From positions 33,256-97,255 of the forward strand of contig NZ_GG695978.1 in NCBI RefSeq assembly GCF_000159955.1: a stretch of DNA of 64,000 nucleotides, read 5' to 3'. Made by a program: the position numbers and the translations under genes. Below, in pieces: positions 16,182-23,474 of the stretch (the stretch's first letter is position 1; each line of letters opens with the position of its first letter). Source of the DNA: Paenibacillus sp. oral taxon 786 str. D14. GTDB taxonomy: Bacteria; Bacillota; Bacilli; Paenibacillales; Paenibacillaceae. The notes beneath the pieces are model-generated. The model was given only the letters and a program-made list of their open reading frames with translations, had not been told where the DNA came from and searched no databases.

Positions 16182-18094
16182 GCAGGCGGTCGGAAATGCC
16201 AGCTTACGAAGATTCTTTGATAGATGGGCCAGTTAGGGAGCCATTAAACGAAGCGGAGATGGAGGCGCTCCGGCTCCTGTTTCGGCGTTATGCAGGACAG
16301 CCGTTTCGGCTGGAACAAGCTAACGCCGCCGCGGCTGGCAGCTCGAGCGGAGCCGACATTCGCGCTGCATTGCCGGTGCTCCTGCGCTCTGGAGAAATCG
16401 CTGCGGTACGCAAGGCTTGGGGAGAGAAGCTGTTTTACATCCCGCTAGACCGCCAGCTAGAGATGTGGAAGATATGGGGGTACGCGGAGCTGCGGGAGCA
16501 GAACCCGGTGCGCGTGGAACTTGAACGGGAGGCCAAACCTGGATTGGCGTTGGATTTGTTCCGCGCTTTGACCTGGATTGCCGGCAATGGACTGCGGATG
16601 ACGGCGAAAGGGACGATTCACCAGAAGGAACACAGCAAGTTGGAAGACCGAATTGCGCTGAAAGCGGAAGACATCGCAGGTCTGCAGCTCAACTATCCGC
16701 ATCCGGACGTATATTCTCCCGCACTTGCGGTTGTGATGGATCTGCTGCTGGCGCTAGGGCTGATCGCCAAGGAGAGGGCGGTTTGGCGGGCGGATGTCCC
16801 GGGAATGGCGGCATGGCTGTCCTTGGATGTGCCGGCGATGAACTTCGTTCTAATGCGCGAGCTGCAGCGCTATGTTCCGGCTGACGTTGGACTGCAGCAT
16901 GTCGCCTTGCGACTAACGGCACCGGATTTAAAACCCGGCGCGTGGTATTCGGTGGAGGAACTGCTGGGTTCGCTCCAAGACCAGGGGCTGCTGGGGGGGG
17001 AGAGCGGCGATCTGTCACCGGAGCGCGCCGCTTGGATCGAAGGATGGCTTGAAGCTTTGTGCGGCTGTGGCTGGATGGAGCTTGGCCGCCATCCGGAGGA
17101 TGGCCGGATGTTCCGTTGGCTGATTGAACGGGACGCTTCTTCGCCGACGGCTTCCCCATCGGCGAAAGGGAAGCTGATCGTGCAGCCTGATTTCGAGCTG
17201 CTGGTTCCGCCAGACGTACCGTTTACGGTCCGGTTTGAGCTGGAGGCTTGCGCTGAACTGGCCTCGTCAGGCGTAATGAGCGTCTACCGTTTGACGCGTG
17301 CGGGCCTGGAGCAGGCATGCAAGTTGGGTCGTACGCCGCAGGAGATCCTGCAGCTGCTGGAGGAGCATTCTGCCGGTGTACCAGCGTCTGTTCGCGACGG
17401 CTTGCTCCAATGGGGGCGGGAAATCGGCCGTACCACGCTCACCGAAGTGAAGCTGCTCAGCTGTGCGGATACGGAAGCCGCGGATCGCATTGCAGATTTG
17501 CCATCGCTGGCCGGCAAGCTGGAGCGGATTGGTCCGCTTCATTTTCTCGTAACGACGGACAGCGAGGCGGAAGTGATCAAGATTCTAGAAAGTGAGCGAT
17601 TGGCTCCGGTTCACCGGGGCACTCCAGCCCCCAATGAACCGATTCTTCCGAAGCTTACGGAAATGGAAATCACCTGGTCAAATGATGAGGGGCCGAGCGG
17701 GCAGAAGGGTCAAGGCTGGATTTATAAAGGAGCGGATCTGCACTTTTATGAGCCGGAAACCCGTCCGCCAGAAGTAGACGAGCTGTTCCCGGGTTTGTCG
17801 GAGATCCCCGTCATGTGGTGGAAGGAATTGCGGCGTTATCACGCCTCGACCGCCCGTGAACTGATCGAACGGGCTTTGGCCTGGTCTGCCAAGCTGATGC
17901 TGCAGATCGGAGGAGAGAGCGTTGTTTGCGTGCCGCTGGCAGTCGTGGAAAGTGAAACGGATTGGCAAGTCAGAGTGCGTAAGCTACCCTCATCTGAGGC
18001 ACAGGGAAAAGAGACTCCAGGAGAGGAAGTGCTGCTGTCACCCCGAGATTGGCAGGCGATCCGCCTAATTCTCCCAACAGGCTTACGCAAATGA
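16178..18094 (+). CDS. helicase-associated protein paired with XPB
   Basis: A 638-residue soluble protein translationally coupled to the XPB helicase. The middle-to-C-terminal part (about 325-490) begins KGKLIVQPDFELLVPPDV and continues SVYRLTRAGLEQACKLGRT; this is the pattern of the helicase-associated (Helicase_C_3-like) domain found beside XPB in Actinobacteria. Residues 1-300 are helical with winged-helix-like stretches; the last 150 residues are unassigned. No nuclease motif was seen. The family assignment is by recall; a function as XPB partner is inferred from coupling alone. Confidence 0.6.
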   Translation: MSRRSEMPAYEDSLIDGPVREPLNEAEMEALRLLFRRYAGQPFRLEQANAAAAGSSSGADIRAALPVLLRSGEIAAVRKAWGEKLFYIPLDRQLEMWKIWGYAELREQNPVRVELEREAKPGLALDLFRALTWIAGNGLRMTAKGTIHQKEHSKLEDRIALKAEDIAGLQLNYPHPDVYSPALAVVMDLLLALGLIAKERAVWRADVPGMAAWLSLDVPAMNFVLMRELQRYVPADVGLQHVALRLTAPDLKPGAWYSVEELLGSLQDQGLLGGESGDLSPERAAWIEGWLEALCGCGWMELGRHPEDGRMFRWLIERDASSPTASPSAKGKLIVQPDFELLVPPDVPFTVRFELEACAELASSGVMSVYRLTRAGLEQACKLGRTPQEILQLLEEHSAGVPASVRDGLLQWGREIGRTTLTEVKLLSCADTEAADRIADLPSLAGKLERIGPLHFLVTTDSEAEVIKILESERLAPVHRGTPAPNEPILPKLTEMEITWSNDEGPSGQKGQGWIYKGADLHFYEPETRPPEVDELFPGLSEIPVMWWKELRRYHASTARELIERALAWSAKLMLQIGGESVVCVPLAVVESETDWQVRVRKLPSSEAQGKETPGEEVLLSPRDWQAIRLILPTGLRK

Positions 18095-18198
18095 GAGCTT
18101 AGGAAGGATGAACCTCTTCTGCTCGCTAAAGGATTGTGGTATGATAGTGACGTCTACCTGTTGGGTGGAACAATAACCACAAAAGCGAGATGAAATTC

Positions 18199-18636
18199 AT
18201 GAGCGTAATCGCGAAGAATACGGTCGACATGGCCGAAGTGCTGATCAACGCCTATGAATTGGGCGATATGATAAATCAATCCGCCGCCGTTTCCGAATAT
18301 TTGTATTGGAAAAAGCGCGTGGAAGAAGATAGTGAGATTCAGGCATGGGTCAAGAAGCTGGAAGCTCAGAAGGAACTGTTCCGGGAAACCGAGCGCTTTG
18401 GACATTTCCATCCGAATTATCACGAGGCCAAGGATAAAGTGGCCGAGGTGGAGCGGGAATTAGAGCGCTTCGAGGCGGTTCGGAAGTTTAAAGCCGCTGA
18501 GAACGAACTCGACGATATCCTCCACCAGATGTCGGAAATGATCGCTTATGCCGTTTCCGATACGATCAAGGTGCCAAGCAATGATCCGAATCCGAAAGGC
18601 GGATGCGGCGCCGGTGGAAGTTGCAGCTGCGGCTAA
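18199..18636 (+). CDS. ylbF: YlbF/RicF family protein
   Basis: A 145-residue helical protein with the YlbF pattern (AEVLINAYELGDMINQSA..YLYWK, FHPNYHEAKDKV) and a Cys-rich tail GGCGAGGSCSCG. In B. subtilis RicF works with RicA and RicT in a complex that carries iron-sulfur clusters and promotes mRNA processing by RNase Y, affecting competence, biofilm and sporulation; the tail cysteines are cluster ligands there. Start set at the fourth in-frame codon (18199), where a GAGAT-like SD is 6-8 nt upstream; an in-frame ATG at 18190 is possible. ylbG follows, as in B. subtilis. Confidence 0.88.
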   Translation: MSVIAKNTVDMAEVLINAYELGDMINQSAAVSEYLYWKKRVEEDSEIQAWVKKLEAQKELFRETERFGHFHPNYHEAKDKVAEVERELERFEAVRKFKAAENELDDILHQMSEMIAYAVSDTIKVPSNDPNPKGGCGAGGSCSCG

Positions 18637-18712
18637 GAGCATAAGCAGCCGATCATTCCGGAAGATTGGTTTCCGGAAGTTCCAGGTAGTTAAGCCACGG
18701 GAGGGGAAAGTC

Positions 18713-18976
18713 ATGTTTCCGGAGCGTACAGGATATATCATATGGGTAAGCGACTTGAAAGCGGCAAGGAACTTAGAAAAATACGGAAGCGTGCATTATC
18801 TATCCCGCCGCATGCATTATGTGGTTATGTATGTGAATGCCGATCGGGCGGAAGAGACGATGCGGAATATCCGTAAGTTATCCTATGTTCGCAAAATTGA
18901 GCGGTCTTACCGTGGGGAAATTAAAACCGAATACAGTAAGGACGTCCCGGACAAAACCCGCTTCTACGGACTCTAA
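18713..18976 (+). CDS. ylbG: YlbG family protein (UPF0298/DUF2129)
   Basis: An 87-residue protein starting MFPERTGYIIWVSDLKAAR, matching the small YlbG family that accompanies ylbF in Bacillus; function unknown. ATG 18713 follows GGGAGGGGAAAGTC. A longer frame from 18548 overlaps ylbF and has no SD, so it was not used. A terminator follows at 19007. Confidence 0.85.
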   Translation: MFPERTGYIIWVSDLKAARNLEKYGSVHYLSRRMHYVVMYVNADRAEETMRNIRKLSYVRKIERSYRGEIKTEYSKDVPDKTRFYGL

Positions 18977-19006
18977 CCGAAGGTTAGACCAAGCGATTCG
19001 AATGCC

Positions 19007-19045
19007 AAAGCCGCGCAGCGAGCTACTCGTTGCGCGGCTTTTTTG
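19007..19045 (+). terminator. terminator after ylbG
   Basis: AAAGCCGCGCA (19007-19017) pairs with TGCGCGGCTTT (19031-19041), followed by TTT. Confidence 0.9.
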
Positions 19046-19080
19046 TGTTTATACTGTCTCCTATGGATTTATAGTTCTAG

Positions 19081-19221
19081 AGACCTTATTTTTTGGCAAA
19101 AAACACTTGAATCTTGTAGAAAATTAGGGAATGATGTAATATAATAGGCAAAAGAGCTTAGTTAAAAAGACCTAATTATTGGCAAATCACTTACTTATCT
19201 ATTTACAAAGACCTATACAAT
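19081..19221 (+). repeat. three short direct repeats in the promoter region of the 19234 gene
   Basis: AGACCTTATTTTTTGGCAAA (from 19081) and AGACCTAATTATTGGCAAAT (from 19168) are near-copies, each followed by a CACT; a shorter third copy AGACCTATAC starts at 19209. A candidate -10 TATAAT (19140-19145) lies between the first two. The arrangement looks like operator sites around a promoter. Confidence 0.4.
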
Positions 19222-19233
19222 GAGAGGTGCGGC

Positions 19234-19671
19234 ATGAGAGACAAGGCAACGGAACGCTGGAGAACCTATGAATCCTTCTATATTCAACTAGGGGACAAGA
19301 GAGTTGCCGATATCGTAGTAACGAACCATGCCAAGCTCCGATACCAGGACAGAATTGATCGGGATAATGTCGGGGTTGAACAGATTGCCGGATGGGCTTG
19401 GGAATGTTTAAAGCAGGGACGCATAACGCCATATTATCGCAAGGAAGAGGACGTCTATTTAATTGATGACGATCTCGTGATGGTGGCTGAATTTGCGGAA
19501 ATTCCCGGAGAGTTCGACCTTGCCGGACGCCCGATGCACCGCATGATCATCGTTACCTTTCTTGGACGGATGTCGGAAACCATTGAATTGCGCGATTTGA
19601 AATCTTATTATTCCTGGCTTCGCCATTCCCGGCGAATGACGCTGATGAAGAACAGCCGCAAGCACCGCTAG
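19234..19671 (+). CDS. conserved-looking hypothetical protein
   Basis: A 145-residue, strongly basic C-terminal (SRRMTLMKNSRKHR) soluble protein I do not recognise. The segment VVTNHAKLRYQDRI (about 29-42), followed by a helix and a beta hairpin (YYRKEEDVYLIDDDLVMVAEF), resembles in layout small toxin-like or DUF4258-type folds that begin with a His-Ala...Arg helix, but the similarity is loose. GAGAGGTGCGGC provides the SD. It is a single gene with its own repeat-bearing promoter region and a hairpin terminator after it. No antitoxin-like partner is adjacent. Confidence 0.55.
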   Translation: MRDKATERWRTYESFYIQLGDKRVADIVVTNHAKLRYQDRIDRDNVGVEQIAGWAWECLKQGRITPYYRKEEDVYLIDDDLVMVAEFAEIPGEFDLAGRPMHRMIIVTFLGRMSETIELRDLKSYYSWLRHSRRMTLMKNSRKHR

Positions 19672-20115
19672 GAGCTGCGGGAGTAGGTCAAGACAGAAAC
19701 TAGGCCGAAGCCGAAGATGAGAAAGAAGACGTAGAACGATTTGGAAAGAAGCATGCCGTTAACCGGTCTGCTTCTTTTGACATTTTAGCCTGTTGTGTCA
19801 AATACGATTTCACCGATTTTTCTGCAACTCAAATACACCGCTCCTCCGTTCCTCGCATCCTTCCCGTCTCCTGCATCCCTGGCGTCCCTCACGTCCCTCA
19901 TGGCCCTCACGTCCTTCCCAGTGCGGGGGTGGCAGTGGCAGGATAACGTAGTTTCTCCGCCCCTTTTTAACGATTATCCCGTTGCGTCAGGTCATGGAGG
20001 AAGAGAAACTGGGAACAGGAAATGCTCTGAAGTTGATAAAGTTAAAAATACGTTGCAAAAAAGCGGATCGGGTGGTTTATTGCGAAAAATATAGATATGT
20101 TGATAAGCATCTCGA
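19672..20115. other. intergenic stretch with a terminator and a pyrimidine-rich repeat
   Basis: The first part holds the hairpin at 19745-19778. About 19841-19922 is strongly C/T-biased on the plus strand, with the unit CCCTCACGTCC repeated imperfectly (about 19887-19917). No convincing gene is seen; the plus-strand open frame through the repeat lacks an SD. The rest up to the 3' end of the transposase-like gene shows nothing I can name. Confidence 0.5.
19745..19778 (+). terminator. terminator after the 19234 gene
   Basis: AAAGAAGCA (19745-19753) pairs with TGCTTCTTT (19769-19777). Confidence 0.75.
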
Positions 20116-21024
20116 TTAAGCCGCATCTGCAATGGTTGAGATCCGGCGGATTACGATTAGCTGGCGGTACGAGATTGCTGGAATGGACAGGCACATCTGC
20201 AGCATGTTCTGGCGCATTTCTTCCTCGGAAAAGGACATGCGCAGGTAACGGCGTACGGTGTACTCATTCAAATACGCCTGCAAATGTGTTATTCCCAAGG
20301 CGACATACGTGCGTCTGATAGAGTCCCGTGCTTCTCTCACGACTTTCCGTAAGGGCAGATACATCCCATAAACGAAAGGGAACCACCGCTTGGTTGAGGT
20401 ATGGACGTCTACATGCTTGTTGATGAACGTAGCGAGATCGTGCCGGGTAGCCCATTGCTCGCCTCCTCTTTTATGCGGTATCAGTTGAATCTTCACACGC
20501 TCGGGCTCACCAGACTCCGTGACCGTGCAGCCGGCGACGACTGCGGTGGCATAAGGTTGAGAAGCTGGATGAAAGCGGTTGGGATCCGTCCCATACTGAT
20601 CGCGGTTCACCTTCACCTCTCCAGAGAGCAGCTCCCGGGCATCACATTCACCGAGGGTATGGCGGATTTTGTGCAGCATGAGCCACGCGGTCTTGTAGGT
20701 AACTTGGATCACCTGACTCAACCGCAGCGCTGAGATACCGTCGGGAAGCAGGAACAGCTCCATAGCTTGAAACCATTTCACCAAAGGCAGATGGGTTCTT
20801 TCAAAAATCGTACCCACCAAAGGCGAGGCTTGATAGCTGCATCTTCTGCACTCAAACAAAGGAAGTCGTCGGGAGGACAGGCGGGTGCATTCGGTATATG
20901 CGCAGCGCGGGCAGACGAAGCCGTCTGGCCACTTCATAGCGATGATCGCCTCGATACAGTCGGCCTCACTTTGAAAACGGCTGCTGATAGGTTGAAGCAG
21001 CTCTTTATTCATACCTAACTCCAT
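20116..21024 (-). CDS. IS1595-family transposase relative, probably not active as a transposase
   Basis: A 302-residue protein with the IS1595/ISXO2 layout. An N-terminal helix is followed by a zinc ribbon (CPRC ... CRRC, about 38-65) ending TIFERTHLPLVKWFQAMELF, a DDE-like core, and a C-terminal HLQAYLNEYTVRRYLRMSF resembling the usual HLQ-YLDEF-RFNRR end. Where active members have GEVEVDET, this protein has GEVKVNRDQYG, so the usual first catalytic Asp is Asn. No terminal inverted repeats were found. ATG 21024 follows GGAGGGATCCGAC. The promoter is strong and carries two LexA boxes, unusual for an insertion sequence. This may be a domesticated protein; a decaying IS is the alternative. Confidence 0.65.
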   Translation of the reverse strand: MELGMNKELLQPISSRFQSEADCIEAIIAMKWPDGFVCPRCAYTECTRLSSRRLPLFECRRCSYQASPLVGTIFERTHLPLVKWFQAMELFLLPDGISALRLSQVIQVTYKTAWLMLHKIRHTLGECDARELLSGEVKVNRDQYGTDPNRFHPASQPYATAVVAGCTVTESGEPERVKIQLIPHKRGGEQWATRHDLATFINKHVDVHTSTKRWFPFVYGMYLPLRKVVREARDSIRRTYVALGITHLQAYLNEYTVRRYLRMSFSEEEMRQNMLQMCLSIPAISYRQLIVIRRISTIADAA

Positions 21025-21066
21025 GTCGGATCCCTCCAATGTGAATCTTCCCAACTCCAAAATTAC

Positions 21067-21116
21067 GAACTAATGTTCTCTTTTTAAATTATACCAAACA
21101 TATGTTCTGTACACAA
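21067..21116 (-). promoter_or_regulatory. SOS promoter with two LexA (DinR) boxes
   Basis: On the minus strand: -35 TTGTGT (complement of 21111-21116), exactly 17-bp spacer, -10 TATAAT (complement of 21088-21093). The spacer contains GAACATATGTTT (complement of 21096-21107), matching the Bacillus LexA consensus CGAACRNRYGTTYG except the first base. GAACATTAGTTC (complement of 21067-21078) lies just past the predicted start site. Repression by LexA and induction by DNA damage follow from this placement. Confidence 0.75.
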
Positions 21117-21435
21117 GAAAAAACTACCAAAAAATCAACTTACTCAATTGATCCCAATTAATCCTGAAGGGTCAGCTTTCTGGGACTGTCTCATTTAGAA
21201 AACCTCCTTCCACAATTCCTAATTTCTGAGCGAAAGGGATAATGGTGCAAAAGAGGCGCGCACAAGACCATATGCGGGCACATAAAGGGCACAGAAGTGA
21301 TAAGAGCCATCGGATGTAGGGCAGGCGTTTTTTGATAGGGCAACAATTCATGGGACTAGCACTTTATGTAGTTGGCCCGGGCATGCTATTGTTAATGGAG
21401 AGCTTTGCAATGGAAAGAAAGGGGAGTGCCGGACG
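21117..21435. other. intergenic stretch, nothing recognised
   Basis: Between the SOS promoter and the LysR gene. It contains GGGACTGTCTCATTTAG (about 21182-21198), which looks like the terminus of some insertion sequences, but no partner end or transposase remnant was found. The SD of the LysR gene (GAAAGGGGAG) closes the stretch. Confidence 0.3.
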
Positions 21436-22341
21436 ATGGCGTTAAACTATCACCAGCTTCATATTTTCTATACGGTGGCGCAGCGTGGCAGCTTCTCGGC
21501 TGCAGCCCAGGCACTGCACATGACTCAGCCTGCGGTTACGATGCAAATCCAATCGCTGGAAGATTACTTCGGCACGAAGCTACTGATCCGTTCTACGAAA
21601 AAGATCGAATTAACGGAAGCCGGCCAAACTTTGCTGCCGTTTGCTCGCCAGAGCGTGGAGTTAATTCGTGAAACAGAGCAGGCCATGTCGCGGCATACAT
21701 CGATGCTGGAGGGGCGGCTGCAGCTCGGCTCCAGCTTGACGATCGGGGAATACGTCCTCCCTCGGCTCCTTGGGCCGTTTGGACAGCGATACCCTCATAT
21801 CTCAATCGTGATGAAGGTGATCAACACGACGCAAATCATCGAGGAGATCCTGAATCACCAGCTGAGTTTCGGGTTAGTTGAAGCGCCGGTTCAACATCCG
21901 GACTTGGTATCCGAGCCTGTCATGGAGGATGAGCTCAAGCTAATTGTTCCCGCAGGCCACCCGTTGTCGGGGAGAAGGTCTGTAACGGTGGAGGAAGCGA
22001 TTCATTACCCTTTTGTACTGCGGGAAAAAGGCTCTGGCACTCGTCAGGTGATGGAGGATGAACTGCGGAGATGCGGTGTTGACATCAATCAAATTCGTAC
22101 TGTTATGGAACTCGGCAGCACGGGGGCGGTAAAATCGGCGGTCGAGGCCGGGATTGGCATCACGATTATTTCACCTTCTTCCGTTAAGCATGAGCAGGCG
22201 CTGGGACTGCTGGAGGTGCTGGATATTGAAGGGTTGTCTTTTAAACGGATGTTTTATTCGATCCACTTGAAATCGACGCTGTTGCCGGTCACAGCGGTGA
22301 CGTTTTTGACTTTCCTGCGGGAATATCCGCAAACTACGTAA
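21436..22341 (+). CDS. LysR-family transcriptional regulator
   Basis: A 301-residue regulator with an N-terminal winged helix-turn-helix (about 3-60: LHIFYTVAQRGSFSAAAQALHMTQPAVTMQIQSLE) and a periplasmic-binding-like effector domain (about 90-295). Ligand and targets are unknown; it resembles the CysL/YwfK-like branch with its SLTIGEYVLPRLL start of the effector domain. No divergent gene faces its promoter, so its target is probably elsewhere or the downstream PHP gene, 31 bp away. Confidence 0.9.
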   Translation: MALNYHQLHIFYTVAQRGSFSAAAQALHMTQPAVTMQIQSLEDYFGTKLLIRSTKKIELTEAGQTLLPFARQSVELIRETEQAMSRHTSMLEGRLQLGSSLTIGEYVLPRLLGPFGQRYPHISIVMKVINTTQIIEEILNHQLSFGLVEAPVQHPDLVSEPVMEDELKLIVPAGHPLSGRRSVTVEEAIHYPFVLREKGSGTRQVMEDELRRCGVDINQIRTVMELGSTGAVKSAVEAGIGITIISPSSVKHEQALGLLEVLDIEGLSFKRMFYSIHLKSTLLPVTAVTFLTFLREYPQTT

Positions 22342-22372
22342 AAGACATTGCGAAAATGAAGGATGGGATAAC

Positions 22373-23257
22373 ATGGAACCACATATGGCAAACGAACGTT
22401 ACGACCTTCATTCACATACCCAAGCTTCGGACGGGATGAATAAGCCGGCGGAAAACGTAAGGCTGGCCAAGGAGAAAGGGCTGACGGGCTTGGCCATCAC
22501 AGATCACGATACCGTTGCCGGGATTGAGGAGGCTTTGCTGGCCGGGAAGGAGCTTGGCGTGGACGTTGTCCCCGGCATCGAAATCAGCACCCGCGCCGGG
22601 GGCAAAGACATCCATGTGTTGGGGTACTTCCTGAATTTCGAGGATGAACACCTTCTGGAGCGCTTGGCCCGGCTTCGGTCGGTTCGGGAGGAGCGAAATA
22701 CCCTAATTATCGCGAAGCTGCAGCAATTAGGCCTTGAGATTACGATGGAGGAAGTGAAGGCTGGGGTGGCCCGGCCGCTGCGTCCGGGTGAAAGCTTGGG
22801 CCGGCCTCATATCGCCGATGTTCTCGTCCGCAAGGGGTACGTGTCGGATATGCGCGAGGCCTTTGATCGGTATTTGTCCGAAGGCAAACCAGGATATGCT
22901 TCTCTGCCGCGTATATCGCCGGAGGAGGCGATCACGTGGATTCATGAGGGAGGCGGCGCGGCGGTGTTAGCGCATCCGGGCTTGTACGGGGACGACGAGC
23001 TGGTGCGGTCGATCCTGGAGCGTGGGAAGCCGGACGGGATAGAAGTGTACCACTCTGACCACGGGGCGGAGGAGGAGATCCGTTATGCCGCCATGGCCGA
23101 GCAGTACGGGCTTATCGTGACCGAGGGATCCGATTATCACGGCGTGCGGCAGGGTGTTGTTTTTCACGGTGATTTGGGTGGACGCACGGCACCGCCGGGT
23201 ACGGTGGAACGGTTGAAACAGGCGGCGGAGGCGGCCAGACGGGCTGAGAAAAACTGA
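22373..23257 (+). CDS. PHP-domain phosphoesterase (TrpH / 3',5'-nucleoside bisphosphate phosphatase type)
   Basis: A 294-residue protein of the PHP family. Metal ligands are visible: DLHSHTQASDG (about 11-21), AITDHDT (about 41-47), PGIE (about 66-69), VLAHPG (about 199-204), EVYHSDHG and TEGSDYHG (about 248-255). Members hydrolyse 3',5'-bisphosphates such as pAp or act on short RNA 5' ends. SD GGATGGGATAAC precedes ATG 22373. Close spacing after the LysR gene suggests co-transcription. A strong terminator follows. Confidence 0.88.
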   Translation: MEPHMANERYDLHSHTQASDGMNKPAENVRLAKEKGLTGLAITDHDTVAGIEEALLAGKELGVDVVPGIEISTRAGGKDIHVLGYFLNFEDEHLLERLARLRSVREERNTLIIAKLQQLGLEITMEEVKAGVARPLRPGESLGRPHIADVLVRKGYVSDMREAFDRYLSEGKPGYASLPRISPEEAITWIHEGGGAAVLAHPGLYGDDELVRSILERGKPDGIEVYHSDHGAEEEIRYAAMAEQYGLIVTEGSDYHGVRQGVVFHGDLGGRTAPPGTVERLKQAAEAARRAEKN

Positions 23258-23316
23258 AAAAACGGTGGTCCAAAGGGTCAATGAATCGATGATCCCTTTT
23301 GGAGCACCGTTTTTTA
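23257..23316 (+). terminator. terminator after the PHP gene
   Basis: A long interrupted stem: AAAACGGTG...TCCAAAGGG with CCCTTTTGGA...CACCGTTTTTT, ending in a T run. Confidence 0.85.
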
Positions 23317-23321
23317 TTGGG

Positions 23322-23456
23322 CAAATGTAAAAGTGCAGTCCGTTAGGCGTGAATCCGTGCAAATCCCCAGGTGAAGCTGAGAATCTACTGTACTTTTGCA
23401 TCTGATTGATTCAATTCGGCGGTTTTGGATGGGGTTCGACTGCACTTTTACATTTG
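23322..23456. repeat. 135-bp element bounded by perfect 19-bp inverted repeats
   Basis: CAAATGTAAAAGTGCAGTC (23322-23340) and its exact reverse complement (23438-23456) enclose 97 bp. A third, imperfect copy in the second orientation (CTGTACTTTTGCAT, about 23389-23402) lies inside. There is no reading frame and the element sits between convergent genes. It could be a MITE-like or REP-like element. Confidence 0.7.
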
Positions 23457-23474
23457 AGACTTTGCCAACAATCA

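Noticed and set aside
19795..20094. 99-codon plus-strand open frame through the C/T-rich repeat
   Set aside because: No Shine-Dalgarno site, composition driven by the repeat, and no recognisable protein pattern.
21182..21198. GGGACTGTCTCATTTAG resembling an insertion-sequence end
   Set aside because: No matching opposite end or direct repeats were found near the transposase-like gene, so it is not used as an IS boundary.
23430..23456. GGGGTTCGACTGC resembling a tRNA T-arm
   Set aside because: No acceptor, D or anticodon arms fit around it; the sequence belongs to the 19-bp inverted repeat.
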